The position numbers and the translations under genes were made by a program. Below, piece after piece: positions 51,135-57,983 of a stretch of DNA of 64,000 bases (positions are counted from its first letter, which is position 1; every line of letters starts with the position of its first letter). Origin of the DNA: Armatimonadota bacterium (lineage in GTDB: Bacteria > Armatimonadota > Fimbriimonadia > Fimbriimonadales > Fimbriimonadaceae); contig JAFDWS010000006.1 in the NCBI GenBank assembly GCA_018268375.1, positions 508,848-572,847 on the forward strand. Direction: 5' to 3'. The notes below the pieces were generated by a model that ran no database searches, was not told the DNA's origin, and saw nothing but the letters and a program-made list of their open reading frames with translations.

Positions 51135-52172
51135 TCAATCAAGGTTGAATTGAACCGCGTCGCGCCATTGAGCAACATCTTCGACTTTCTCGCGCTGGTA
51201 GACCTGGTGGACTAGTGCCGAGGCGTGGTTGACCAGACGCATCGCTACTTCACGCGGCACACCTGCACGGCGGAGCCGATTGACATACGTTACGCGCAAG
51301 CAATGAAAGCATAAGTGCGGCATCTTAATCTTCGTAAAGAACTGCTGCCAGCGCCGAGACGGTTGAAAGGGTAGTTCCAAAATGAATCCCTTCTTCGATC
51401 TGCAAAGCCGCTTTAGTAAAGGCTGAAGCGCCGATGGCATCGGAACGGAGAAGGCCCGATCTTCTCCGCCCTTGGGAGCCGGGAACGTGATCTTGTTCTC
51501 TTTGAAATCGATGCACCCAACCGGCAACCGCGTTTCTCGCAAGCGGCAGCCCGTGTGCAGGGAGACCTCGAAGGCGCTTTGCATCCACTCCGGTTCAGCT
51601 TTCAATGCTTCTCGAATCTCTCTGATCTCCTTGTCCGTCAACTCCGGCTTCTTGGCCGCCTTGTCCCGGCGTAGCTTTAGGCTAACTAATGGATTCGCGT
51701 CAGCGTAACCCAGCCGGACCGCTTCCCCCATGATCATAGCAAGAAGTTTCAATTCCATGATCGCAGTATTGCGCCCAACAGTCTTTCCAGTTCGCTTCTT
51801 GTAGGCAGTTCTCCAATCGATGTATTCCAAAGCTCTCCGATACGTGATTGCCCGAGGTGAGTGGTAGCGGTTTTCCTGTAGCCAAAGTGCGATCCACTGC
51901 CAGTTGCCCGTGTAGCGCTCTAGTGTCCGAGCTGTTTCGCAGTGACGTTCCATGTACTGAGGAACCCAAGTATCCCAATCCCCGCCGCTGACTTCGCCGG
52001 TCCTCCGGTTCAGCTCTTTGGCTTCGAGTTCCGCACGCAACCTGCGCGCCTTGACGGTCTCCGCCGGGCTGTCCGTTCGCAGCCCGGTGGACTTGTTCCG
52101 CCGAACGCCGTTACCGTCCACAAATTGAACGAACCAAAAGGGGGAATTCTTCTTCTTGTAAATCGATGCCAT
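51135..52172 (-). CDS. Second tyrosine recombinase/integrase
   Basis: About 345 residues from ATG 52172 ('MASIYKKKNSPFWFVQFVDGNGVRR', an arm-binding N-terminus). Catalytic residues: Arg210 ('TGCRLRETRL'), Lys234 ('APKGGED'), His290-x-x-Arg293 ('FHCLRVTYV'), His316 ('VNHASALVHQVYQ') and Tyr325; all are present. A longer version from 52301 is rejected because the added 'ERVKGIEPSL' is just a tRNA-Gly fragment read antisense. The gene faces away from a site that looks like its own attP (52182-52346). It is unlike the island's left-end integrase and is probably from a different element. Confidence 0.9.
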   Translation of the reverse strand: MASIYKKKNSPFWFVQFVDGNGVRRNKSTGLRTDSPAETVKARRLRAELEAKELNRRTGEVSGGDWDTWVPQYMERHCETARTLERYTGNWQWIALWLQENRYHSPRAITYRRALEYIDWRTAYKKRTGKTVGRNTAIMELKLLAMIMGEAVRLGYADANPLVSLKLRRDKAAKKPELTDKEIREIREALKAEPEWMQSAFEVSLHTGCRLRETRLPVGCIDFKENKITFPAPKGGEDRAFSVPMPSALQPLLKRLCRSKKGFILELPFQPSRRWQQFFTKIKMPHLCFHCLRVTYVNRLRRAGVPREVAMRLVNHASALVHQVYQREKVEDVAQWRDAVQFNLD

Positions 52173-52181
52173 AAGCCCGTG

Positions 52182-52346
52182 TGCAGTTCGTGCAGTAACC
52201 GTACTGCACAACGGACTCAATGTCCAGTAAAACCGGGCATCGGTTACCACTATAAACCACCACACCAGTAACGAGGGTTCGATTCCCTTCACCCGCTCCA
52301 AGATAATTCAAGGGCTTATCGAGTAGTGCAGTAACTGTGCAGTAAC
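52182..52346. other. attP-like site: tRNA-Gly 3' fragment flanked by arm repeats
   Basis: A 33-nt + strand fragment (52268-52300) equals the T-arm, acceptor strand and CCA end of a tRNA-Gly (ACCCGCTCCA end, U73); the 5' two-thirds of a tRNA is absent. Exact TGCAGTAAC repeats lie on both sides (52191-52199, 52327-52335, 52338-52346). An inverted half site GTACTGCAC sits at 52201-52209 and a partial TGCAGTTC at 52182. Core plus flanking arms beside an integrase is the layout of an attP site. Confidence 0.6.
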
Positions 52347-52350
52347 ACAA

Positions 52351-53094
52351 CTATGCACCGGTAGCTTCTTTCAAGCATGCGCGCAACTCGGCTATCGACA
52401 AGCAGGGTTCTGTTCTGTGAATCATCGCATGGCAATTAGGACAAACCGGTATCAAATCCACCGTTGGATCAACCTCGTATTCCGCCGTCACCGACCGAAG
52501 GGGATTAATATGGTGAACGTGAATGAAACCCTTACCCAATTCTCCGTACCTCTGGACAAAACTCAAACCACACCCTGCACAGTTGCAACCGTGATGGGCT
52601 ATGCAAGCTGCGCGAGCATTGGGATTCCTCTCATAGGCGTTAATCATTACCGTAGTCTTGGCTCCTTCAGGAAACCTCTCAGGAGCAGTCAGCTCCTCTG
52701 GTAACGCAACTTCCAAGTCAGCCTCGACAGCATACCAATCGTCCGCAACGCGCACCAGGCTCTTAAGGGTCAATTCTGGTGTAAACGATTTGATCCTGGC
52801 TGTAGTGGTTTCCTCCAGCGTGCCTTCTACATGCTGCATTGGAAACGTATAGAGCCTGTAACCTTCCTCCTCGATGAGTCGAATGTGCTCCAGGGATTGC
52901 TGAAAGCCTTTGCTCTTCCTGCCCTTTCCGTCGGTCTCCCAAGATAGGCAAAAAATCTTCGCCATTCGGCCAGCCTTCAAACCATCCCAGGCTCCAAATA
53001 TGATAAAGCGCTCGTGTTCGTTGATAAACGACCAACTCCAAGTCCAATTCTTGCAGGTCGCGCCTTTTGATTCTATGAATTGCTTTCTTGTCAT
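52351..53094 (-). CDS. HNH endonuclease, McrA-like
   Basis: 247 residues. The C-terminal ~70 form an HNH domain: 'ACIAHHGCNCAGCGLSF', 'GFIHVHHINPLRSV', 'VDLIPVCPNCHAMIHR', with two C-x2-C zinc pairs and the catalytic His-His, as in McrA-type modification-dependent nucleases. The N-terminal 150 residues ('FIESKGATCKNWTWSWSFINEHERFIIFGAWDG ... SLVRVADDWYAVEADLEVALPEE') may be a DNA- or modified-base-recognition domain. It is probably a restriction enzyme acting on modified DNA, which would be notable beside several methylases. It lies between the attP-like site and a small HTH gene. Confidence 0.85.
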   Translation of the reverse strand: MTRKQFIESKGATCKNWTWSWSFINEHERFIIFGAWDGLKAGRMAKIFCLSWETDGKGRKSKGFQQSLEHIRLIEEEGYRLYTFPMQHVEGTLEETTTARIKSFTPELTLKSLVRVADDWYAVEADLEVALPEELTAPERFPEGAKTTVMINAYERNPNARAACIAHHGCNCAGCGLSFVQRYGELGKGFIHVHHINPLRSVTAEYEVDPTVDLIPVCPNCHAMIHRTEPCLSIAELRACLKEATGA

Positions 53095-53202
53095 GAAAAT
53101 GGCTCCCGTTAGGCTCTATCCACCAACCGGACGACCAGTATAGTTCTCAATGGCCAGACTTCAAGTCCGAACGAACGGGAAGCAGTAGCTCGAACTGTGG
53201 AC

Positions 53203-53529
53203 TCAGGCATCAAGCAGAATCTGTGCGGCACGTGGTGGCAGCTTTGATAATGCCAAGCCTGGGCCGTCAGAACGGAATGGGCGCTCGTCGGACTGGCCCG
53301 GTTCTCTAGAGTGATTTGTTCGCCAGTGAACAAAGTCCTGCCAGAAGATAACGCCGTGAAATACGGGAAATCCGGGCAGGTGAAACCAAGTGCGGGCGGT
53401 CGAGTACGAGACACCGGCACAGACCGCGAATTCCTTGGCGTTCAACGCCTGGTCCAAGCGGCGCTTTTCCAGTACCGATTGAAGCGCAATCGCCTTCAAC
53501 TGCTTGTCTTCGGTTGGTTTCTGCCCCAT
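53203..53529 (-). CDS. HTH protein, possible second excisionase
   Basis: About 108 residues from ATG 53529 ('MGQKPTEDKQLKAIALQSVL'). A helix-turn-helix is visible: 'ALNAKEFAVCAGVSYSTARTWFHLPGFPVFHGVIFWQDFVHWR', the 'a...ga.vs..T.r.W...pgfP...g.vf..dl..W' pattern of small excisionase or DNA-binding proteins in integrated elements. The tail is polar. It is the last gene before the right attachment site and may be a directionality factor or regulator. Confidence 0.6.
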   Translation of the reverse strand: MGQKPTEDKQLKAIALQSVLEKRRLDQALNAKEFAVCAGVSYSTARTWFHLPGFPVFHGVIFWQDFVHWRTNHSREPGQSDERPFRSDGPGLALSKLPPRAAQILLDA

Positions 53530-53755
53530 ATAGCGGGAGTTCTGACCTTTCCGTCGTGCCCCCCAAATTGCCACCTGGGGAGGCGACCACTAACCTCGAT
53601 CCTATCAGAAAACGTGGCTCTTGTCCCGTGAAAAGTGGCTCTGAGCGCCACTTTCCGGGGAATCAGCCTAGGAAGACTACGATGCGTCCCAGTCGCTTGA
53701 CAGGCTGGATGTCGGCCATCGCCCCAGGCTCAATTGACTCGCCGATGACCCCACA

Positions 53756-53778
53756 TACTGTCATTCCGTACTGTCATT
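53756..53778 (+). promoter_or_regulatory. Integrase arm-type repeats, right end
   Basis: TACTGTCATT occurs twice (53756-53765 and 53769-53778, 13 bp apart), identical to 27154-27163 beside the left-end integrase. The 53530-53862 interval otherwise contains no gene I can support. Confidence 0.65.
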
Positions 53779-53861
53779 TGAGCCGCGCTTAGTCGCGGTT
53801 CTTTGCGGTTCTGTGCGGGAATTTAGGTTCAAACCGGAGCAGACGAACTACCGAAAAGGAC

Positions 53862-53885
53862 TTGGTGGAGATGATGGGATTCGAA
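53862..53885 (+). repeat. Right attachment site (tRNA-Ala 3' end)
   Basis: TTGGTGGAGATGATGGG at 53862-53878 is the direct repeat of 27097-27113; it forms the 3' end of the intact tRNA-Ala gene, so integration regenerated the tRNA. Confidence 0.75.
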
Positions 53886-53938
53886 CCCACGACCTCTGCA
53901 GTGCGATTGCAGCGCTCTCCCAGCTGAGCTACATCCCC
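53863..53938 (-). tRNA. tRNA-Ala (anticodon CGC)
   Basis: On the minus strand the 76-nt sequence starts GGGGATGTAGCTCAGCTGGG and ends with CCA. The acceptor stem pairs GGGGATG with CATCTCC, including the G3-U70 wobble that identifies alanine tRNAs. Anticodon stem CTGCA/TGCAG encloses loop ATCGCAC, giving anticodon CGC; the T-loop is TTCGAAT. CCA is encoded. Its 3' end is the island's integration site. Confidence 0.95.
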
Positions 53939-53986
53939 ACACGAGGAAGGAAGGATACCACTCGTGCCCTGGCCGGTCCCGTCACC

Positions 53987-54823
53987 CTAAATCTGCGTGA
54001 ACTGCCTACCCGGCTCCGCCCAGACCAGGTCGCAGACAACCGCCGTCCCCGATGCTCCAAGCTCTGAGCGGAAGCGTTCAAGGCCCTTCTGGGCGCGCTC
54101 GTCCATGTTGTAGACCATGACGTCCGTCAAATATCGGTGGACAAGGCTCTCGGCCAGGCCGGACCGGACCGAGCTAGCCGCCACAACCCGTTCGGCCACG
54201 TCGCTGGAGGGGCCGACGGCGTCCCTACCCAAGGACACGCTGTTACGGGCAAGGACCAGCTTGGCGGCCAGGTCTGGCCCAAGGCCGTCTCGGCCCACCC
54301 AGAGCGCCCAGACAAAGGGAAGGCCCGTCCAATTCGTCCACTCCTCCCCGAGATCCATCACCTCAAGACCATCGGCTTCGACCGCCATGCCTGCGTCTCC
54401 GATCAGGAGCGCAGCATCGTTGCTCTCGAGCATGGCTCCCAGATCTGGTGCAAGCGTCGTCCATGCGGGATTAACGCCGTATCGGCGCTCCAAGATTAGC
54501 CGCGCGAGGGCACTGCTCGTCATCGAACTCGAGTCGAGGGCCAAGGTCTTCATGTCGCGAAACGGCACCTTACTAAAGAGACGAACGCTCATGACGGGGC
54601 CGTCCGATCCGATGCAGGGTCCGGGCGCTGCCCGGAGGCCCGGCTGCGTCAAGAAGTAGTGGCTCGAGACCAGAATTGCGTCGACCTCGCCCCTATCGAG
54701 CATGGCCGGAAGGCGAGAGGGCACGTCATAAACGACCTCGACGCCTTGTGACGGATCCTCTTCGAAGAGCCACACAAGAGGAGCGGCGTTGACATAGGGC
54801 ACGCAACCCAGTCGGTAGGTCAC
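53987..54823 (-). CDS. mqnA: Chorismate dehydratase MqnA
   Basis: 278 residues, the normal MqnA length, with the periplasmic-binding-protein-like fold but no signal peptide. Family signatures: 'LGCVPYVNAAPLVWLFE' (the 'R.G.v.ylN..Pl...l' start), 'DVPSRLPAMLDRGEVDAILVSSHYF', 'PGPCIGSDGPVMSVRLFSKVP', 'LALDSSSMTSSALARLIL', 'DAALLIGDAGM' and 'LGEEWTNWTGLPFVWALWVG'. It converts chorismate to 3-enolpyruvylbenzoate, the first step of the futalosine menaquinone pathway. Other mqn genes are not in the window. Menaquinone use fits the alternative complex III encoded nearby. Confidence 0.92.
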   Translation of the reverse strand: MTYRLGCVPYVNAAPLVWLFEEDPSQGVEVVYDVPSRLPAMLDRGEVDAILVSSHYFLTQPGLRAAPGPCIGSDGPVMSVRLFSKVPFRDMKTLALDSSSMTSSALARLILERRYGVNPAWTTLAPDLGAMLESNDAALLIGDAGMAVEADGLEVMDLGEEWTNWTGLPFVWALWVGRDGLGPDLAAKLVLARNSVSLGRDAVGPSSDVAERVVAASSVRSGLAESLVHRYLTDVMVYNMDERAQKGLERFRSELGASGTAVVCDLVWAEPGRQFTQI

Positions 54824-54832
54824 AGTCTGATT

Positions 54833-55249
54833 CTACGTCTTCACGGCGGGCCAGTTGGCGCGCAGGTCCTTCCGGACCATGAACTTCAGGCCCGACCACG
54901 TTTCGTTGACGGCGCAGACCTTGATGTCAACAATGCCCAGAGGAAGCGCGATGTCCCGGACAACGTTGTCGCTGAGGTCTGACTTGTGTTGCGAAGTCCG
55001 CTTTGGCCAAGAAACCCAAAGAACGCCATCCGGGGCAAGCTCTCTGACGAAGTCCTCCAACCAACCCTTGTACCGGCCGGAGTCGGTGAAGAACGCGTGA
55101 GCAAACGAATAGGGAGGGCCGTCCGGGGCGGCGACGTCGCAACCGATGAGTTCGGCGTAGGGGATGGGCTCGTTGACGATGTGAACCTGGTCTCCCGGTT
55201 TGACACCGAGCTTTTCCGCTGTGGAGCGTGACGAATAGCCGGAACTCAT
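54833..55249 (-). CDS. DUF3052 protein
   Basis: 138 residues from ATG 55249. DUF3052 pattern: 'YSSRSTAEKLGVKPGDQVHIVNEP', 'AHAFFTDSGRYKGWLEDFVRELAPDGVLWVSWPKRTS', 'LSDNVVRDIALPLGIVDIKVCAVNETWSGLKFMVRKDLR'. The family is small, cytosolic and of unknown function. GAGG precedes the start, and ATG overlaps the upstream TGA (ATGA), so it is translated with the methyltransferase gene. Confidence 0.88.
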   Translation of the reverse strand: MSSGYSSRSTAEKLGVKPGDQVHIVNEPIPYAELIGCDVAAPDGPPYSFAHAFFTDSGRYKGWLEDFVRELAPDGVLWVSWPKRTSQHKSDLSDNVVRDIALPLGIVDIKVCAVNETWSGLKFMVRKDLRANWPAVKT

Positions 55250-55962
55250 GGTTTCCTCGCAACAATGACGACACTGCTTCCCCAAGGCAGCGAGCCCCAT
55301 CGTATCAAACTCGCCTCAACATCTTGCAGTCCAACGAGGAAGCGATTAAGGACCCCGGGAACGGCGGGGAGCCTCACCTCTGCCGGGCCCTGTCTCATCC
55401 TCTCTAGCAAGCGAAGGACGACGACGACGGGAAACAGGAAGAAGACGCTGTAAGAAGCCTTGTCCACTTCGAGGCCTGCCTCGGCCATAAGGCGGGAAAG
55501 CTGTCGTCTGGTGTAACGGCGGTAGTGCATGAGGGCAACGTCGTGGGGCCCCCACAGCCATTTGTAGGCTGGCACGTTGATGACGGCGACCCCGTTCGAA
55601 CTGAGGACCCGGGCGATCTCCCCCGCAGCGGCTTGGTGGTTTTCCACGTGTTCAAGCGTGTCCAGGGAGACGATGACATCAAAGGTCGCGTCCCGGAAGG
55701 GCAGCGCCTCTGCATTGCCGTTCACAAGCCCTTCGAGGCCCCTTTGGTGCGAGAACTGCAAGGCTTGGGGACTGAAGTCGACCCCAACCGCGTCTTCGTT
55801 CAGTTCACTGAGCATGGCTCCTGTGCCGCAGCCAAGGTCGAGGACTTTCGCGCCCGTGCGTCCGTATCGGCGCATCAGCCCGTGGGCGAGTCGACGGCGC
55901 GATACGAACCACCAGTAGCGGTCCTCAAGCGCACGCATCTTGGCGTACTCTTCAGCCTGCAC
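55246..55962 (-). CDS. Class I SAM-dependent methyltransferase
   Basis: About 238 residues from the GTG at 55962, which has AAGAGG 7 nt upstream and overlaps the glycosyltransferase stop by 11 nt. Motif I 'AKVLDLGCGTGAMLSEL', 'DAVGVDFSPQALQFSHQRG', 'GNAEALPFRDATFDVIVSLDTLEHVENH' and 'INVPAYKWLWGPHDVALMHYRRYTRRQLSRL' are typical of small-molecule or glycan methylases encoded next to Alg5-like glycosyltransferases. A hydrophobic helix 'SVFFLFPVVVVLRLL' near the C-terminus suggests membrane association. It is likely to act in a lipid-linked sugar pathway with the upstream gene; the substrate is unknown. Confidence 0.87.
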   Translation of the reverse strand: MQAEEYAKMRALEDRYWWFVSRRRLAHGLMRRYGRTGAKVLDLGCGTGAMLSELNEDAVGVDFSPQALQFSHQRGLEGLVNGNAEALPFRDATFDVIVSLDTLEHVENHQAAAGEIARVLSSNGVAVINVPAYKWLWGPHDVALMHYRRYTRRQLSRLMAEAGLEVDKASYSVFFLFPVVVVLRLLERMRQGPAEVRLPAVPGVLNRFLVGLQDVEASLIRWGSLPWGSSVVIVARKP

Positions 55963-56704
55963 CTGTCGCCTCTTGATTGAGCGACAGGCGTCGCCGCTTG
56001 CCCGCAAGCCTCAGCTTGACGAGATCCCGGAGCATCCGAGGTCCATCCCGCATGAGCACGACCTTTGAACCTTCCTGGTGCCGCCACCTCACTGGCACCT
56101 CGGCGATGGAGTAGCCAAGGTCGCGTGCAGCCATGAGCGCCTCGAAGTCGAAGCTGAATCCATCGAGCTTGCAGCGGACAAAGACCTCGCGCGCCACGTC
56201 CCGCTTGAACAGTTTGAACCCGCACTGCGTGTCATGAATGCCTTTGATCGCAAGCAACTGGACGGCGAAGTTGAAAGCACGTCCAAGCATTTCACGGTGC
56301 CAAGGTTGGCGGACCTCGAGGTTGCTTTCCTTAAGCGGACGGCTTCCGATCGCGATGTCCGCAGCAGGCATACGCTCCATGAGCTTTTCGACCTCCTCGA
56401 TCGGCGAGGCGAGGTCGGCGTCGGAGAGCAGGAGCAGGTCGGCTTCGGCAAGAAGAAAGCCCTTGCGCACAACAAAACCCTTGCCGCGGTTCGGTTGCGA
56501 GTCAATGATGGTGAACCTTGGATCCTGGGCAGCCATCTCGGAAACGATGCCCACCGTCCGGTCTTTGCTTCCGTCACTCACGACAAGCACGCACCATTCA
56601 TAGGCTTGGGTCGAGAGGTACTCGCGGACGCGCTCCAATGTTGGACCGATCCGTTCTTCTTCGTTGTAAGCCGGAATAATGACGGCGAGGTGCGGTCGAG
56701 CCAA
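55952..56704 (-). CDS. Family 2 glycosyltransferase, dolichyl-phosphate glucosyltransferase-like
   Basis: 250 residues. GT-A fold: 'LAVIIPAYNEEERIGPTLERVREYL', 'WCVLVVSDGSKDRTVGIV', the metal-binding 'LLLLSDADLASPIEEVEKLM', 'RGKGFVVRKGFLLAEAD' and 'GIHDTQCGFKLFKRDVAREVF..DGFSFDFEAL', the signature of Alg5/dolichyl-phosphate beta-glucosyltransferase relatives. It should transfer a sugar from a nucleotide donor to polyprenyl phosphate at the inner membrane face. It overlaps the methyltransferase gene downstream, forming the head of a three-gene unit with DUF3052. Confidence 0.9.
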   Translation of the reverse strand: MARPHLAVIIPAYNEEERIGPTLERVREYLSTQAYEWCVLVVSDGSKDRTVGIVSEMAAQDPRFTIIDSQPNRGKGFVVRKGFLLAEADLLLLSDADLASPIEEVEKLMERMPAADIAIGSRPLKESNLEVRQPWHREMLGRAFNFAVQLLAIKGIHDTQCGFKLFKRDVAREVFVRCKLDGFSFDFEALMAARDLGYSIAEVPVRWRHQEGSKVVLMRDGPRMLRDLVKLRLAGKRRRLSLNQEATGAG

Positions 56705-56738
56705 GGAAAGCCGAGTCTACCAGTCGAAGCCGGGCTGG

Positions 56739-57596
56739 TCAGGATTTCCGTTTCCGGGCAAGCGACTGGATGATGGAGTCGCTCTGCTGCTTTGCGAACT
56801 CTCCCAAGTGCGTTCGGTATCCCGCATCGAACGGCGAGCGCTCATAAAGGACGAACAGGTTGTTCAGTCTCCTGCCGGTCGAAACGACCATCTTTCCGCG
56901 ATAGAACAGGGCTGTCGAGCCCCCGCCGTCAAGGCTGACGGCGTCCTTGACGCCGAAGCCGACCATGGCCCAACCGAGTTGGGACAGGGAGACCGCACTC
57001 ACGGTCGCTAAGAGCACGATCTTGCCGTCCCCGGTCAGGCCGACGGCCGTGCGCGCCGCCTTGCCCCAGATCGATTTGTCACGGAAATGCTGAGACCGTG
57101 GATCGGGTACGACCTTTCCATCGTCCACCAGGCGAACCGTCCCTCGCAGGGCGTAGCGATAGGGGTACCAGTCGACCTGCGACCGGAACGGCGGGTGGAA
57201 GATATGCAGCTTGCCGAACCAATCAACGGCGAGGACCGAGCCACGACGCCCCATGGCCATAAGGTCGCCGTCAACGACGACGTCTCCGACCGGCTTTTGG
57301 TTTTCCCAAGCAAAGAAGGTGCCTGTAATCGCGACAGTTGGTTCTTCGCCTCCGAACAAAGCCTTCAAAGGCTGGAGCCGAGGAGCGAACAGTGTCTCCG
57401 GGCTCACTAAATCGGTGCTTGTGTCGGCGACGACGGCGTGGAAGACGGCCTTGCCGCGTGAGAACGAGGTGTAGGTGATCGGCGACGCTGCAGCCATACC
57501 GCCACAGCACCCCAAGACGATCACCGCTGAGCGCAGTCCCACAAAGGGCTTATACCATGGACGGCGCGTGTGCTCTGCCCTGCCCACACGATCCAT
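56739..57596 (-). CDS. Exported phosphodiester glycosidase (NAGPA) family protein
   Basis: About 285 residues from ATG 57596, with a hydrophobic segment at residues 20-38 ('VGLRSAVIVLGCCGGMAAAS') acting as signal peptide. NAGPA-domain features: 'FHAVVADTSTDLVSPETLFAP', 'AITGTFFAWENQKPVGDVVVDGDL' and the diagnostic 'GVKDAVSLDGGGSTALFYRGKMVVSTG'. Relatives remove N-acetylglucosamine from phosphodiesters or act on exopolysaccharides and peptidoglycan outside the cytoplasm. TAGAAT lies 13 nt before the start. The 351 bp beyond to the heme gene contain an A+T-rich patch (57610-57640) suited to the promoter; I see nothing else there. Confidence 0.85.
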   Translation of the reverse strand: MDRVGRAEHTRRPWYKPFVGLRSAVIVLGCCGGMAAASPITYTSFSRGKAVFHAVVADTSTDLVSPETLFAPRLQPLKALFGGEEPTVAITGTFFAWENQKPVGDVVVDGDLMAMGRRGSVLAVDWFGKLHIFHPPFRSQVDWYPYRYALRGTVRLVDDGKVVPDPRSQHFRDKSIWGKAARTAVGLTGDGKIVLLATVSAVSLSQLGWAMVGFGVKDAVSLDGGGSTALFYRGKMVVSTGRRLNNLFVLYERSPFDAGYRTHLGEFAKQQSDSIIQSLARKRKS

Positions 57597-57983
57597 CAGG
57601 CCTTGCTCTATTCTAAACGAATAGTAAATATTATATAAAGTCGCCTCCACCTTGGGGCCGGTGATTACACCATTCTCTTGGCATTTGCCGCGCCATGTCG
57701 AATTCTGAAGCGAAGGAACATGTACAAAGATGTGCATTTTGTCCTAACGCATAGCCTGCGGACTCCTTCGGGCCTATGGGCCCCTTCTCCCCTAATTCTG
57801 CCGCCGAGGCGTTGACAGCGGGCCCGTGAACCGGGTTATGCTCTGGGGCCAGATGTCGGACGACGCTGGCGACAGTCGGGGCGCTTACCGGACGCTCGGG
57901 GCGCGACGGGGAAGTTTGTCTGCACGACCGCATCTTGTGAGGCTTCCCTGAAGAACACGACCTACACCTGGTTCGTCTGGACG

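Larger units (their letters stand above)
27097..53885. mobile_element. Integrative mobilizable island at tRNA-Ala(CGC)
   Basis: About 26.8 kb bounded by a 17-bp direct repeat of the tRNA-Ala 3' end (27097-27113 and 53862-53878). A tyrosine integrase sits just inside the left end, and TACTGTCATT arm-type motifs lie inside both ends. Contents: integrase, excisionase-like HTH gene, relaxase with oriT-like hairpin, coupling protein, six-gene defence operon, solo methylase, second integrase with its own attP-like site, and HNH nuclease. No type IV secretion channel genes are present, so it would need a helper to transfer. Much of the insert is visibly less G+C-rich than the flanks. Confidence 0.75.

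Noticed and set aside
52173..52301. N-terminal extension of the second integrase starting MERVKGIEPSL
   Set aside because: This peptide is the antisense translation of a tRNA-Gly fragment, a frequent annotation artefact; ATG 52172 gives a normal integrase N-terminus.
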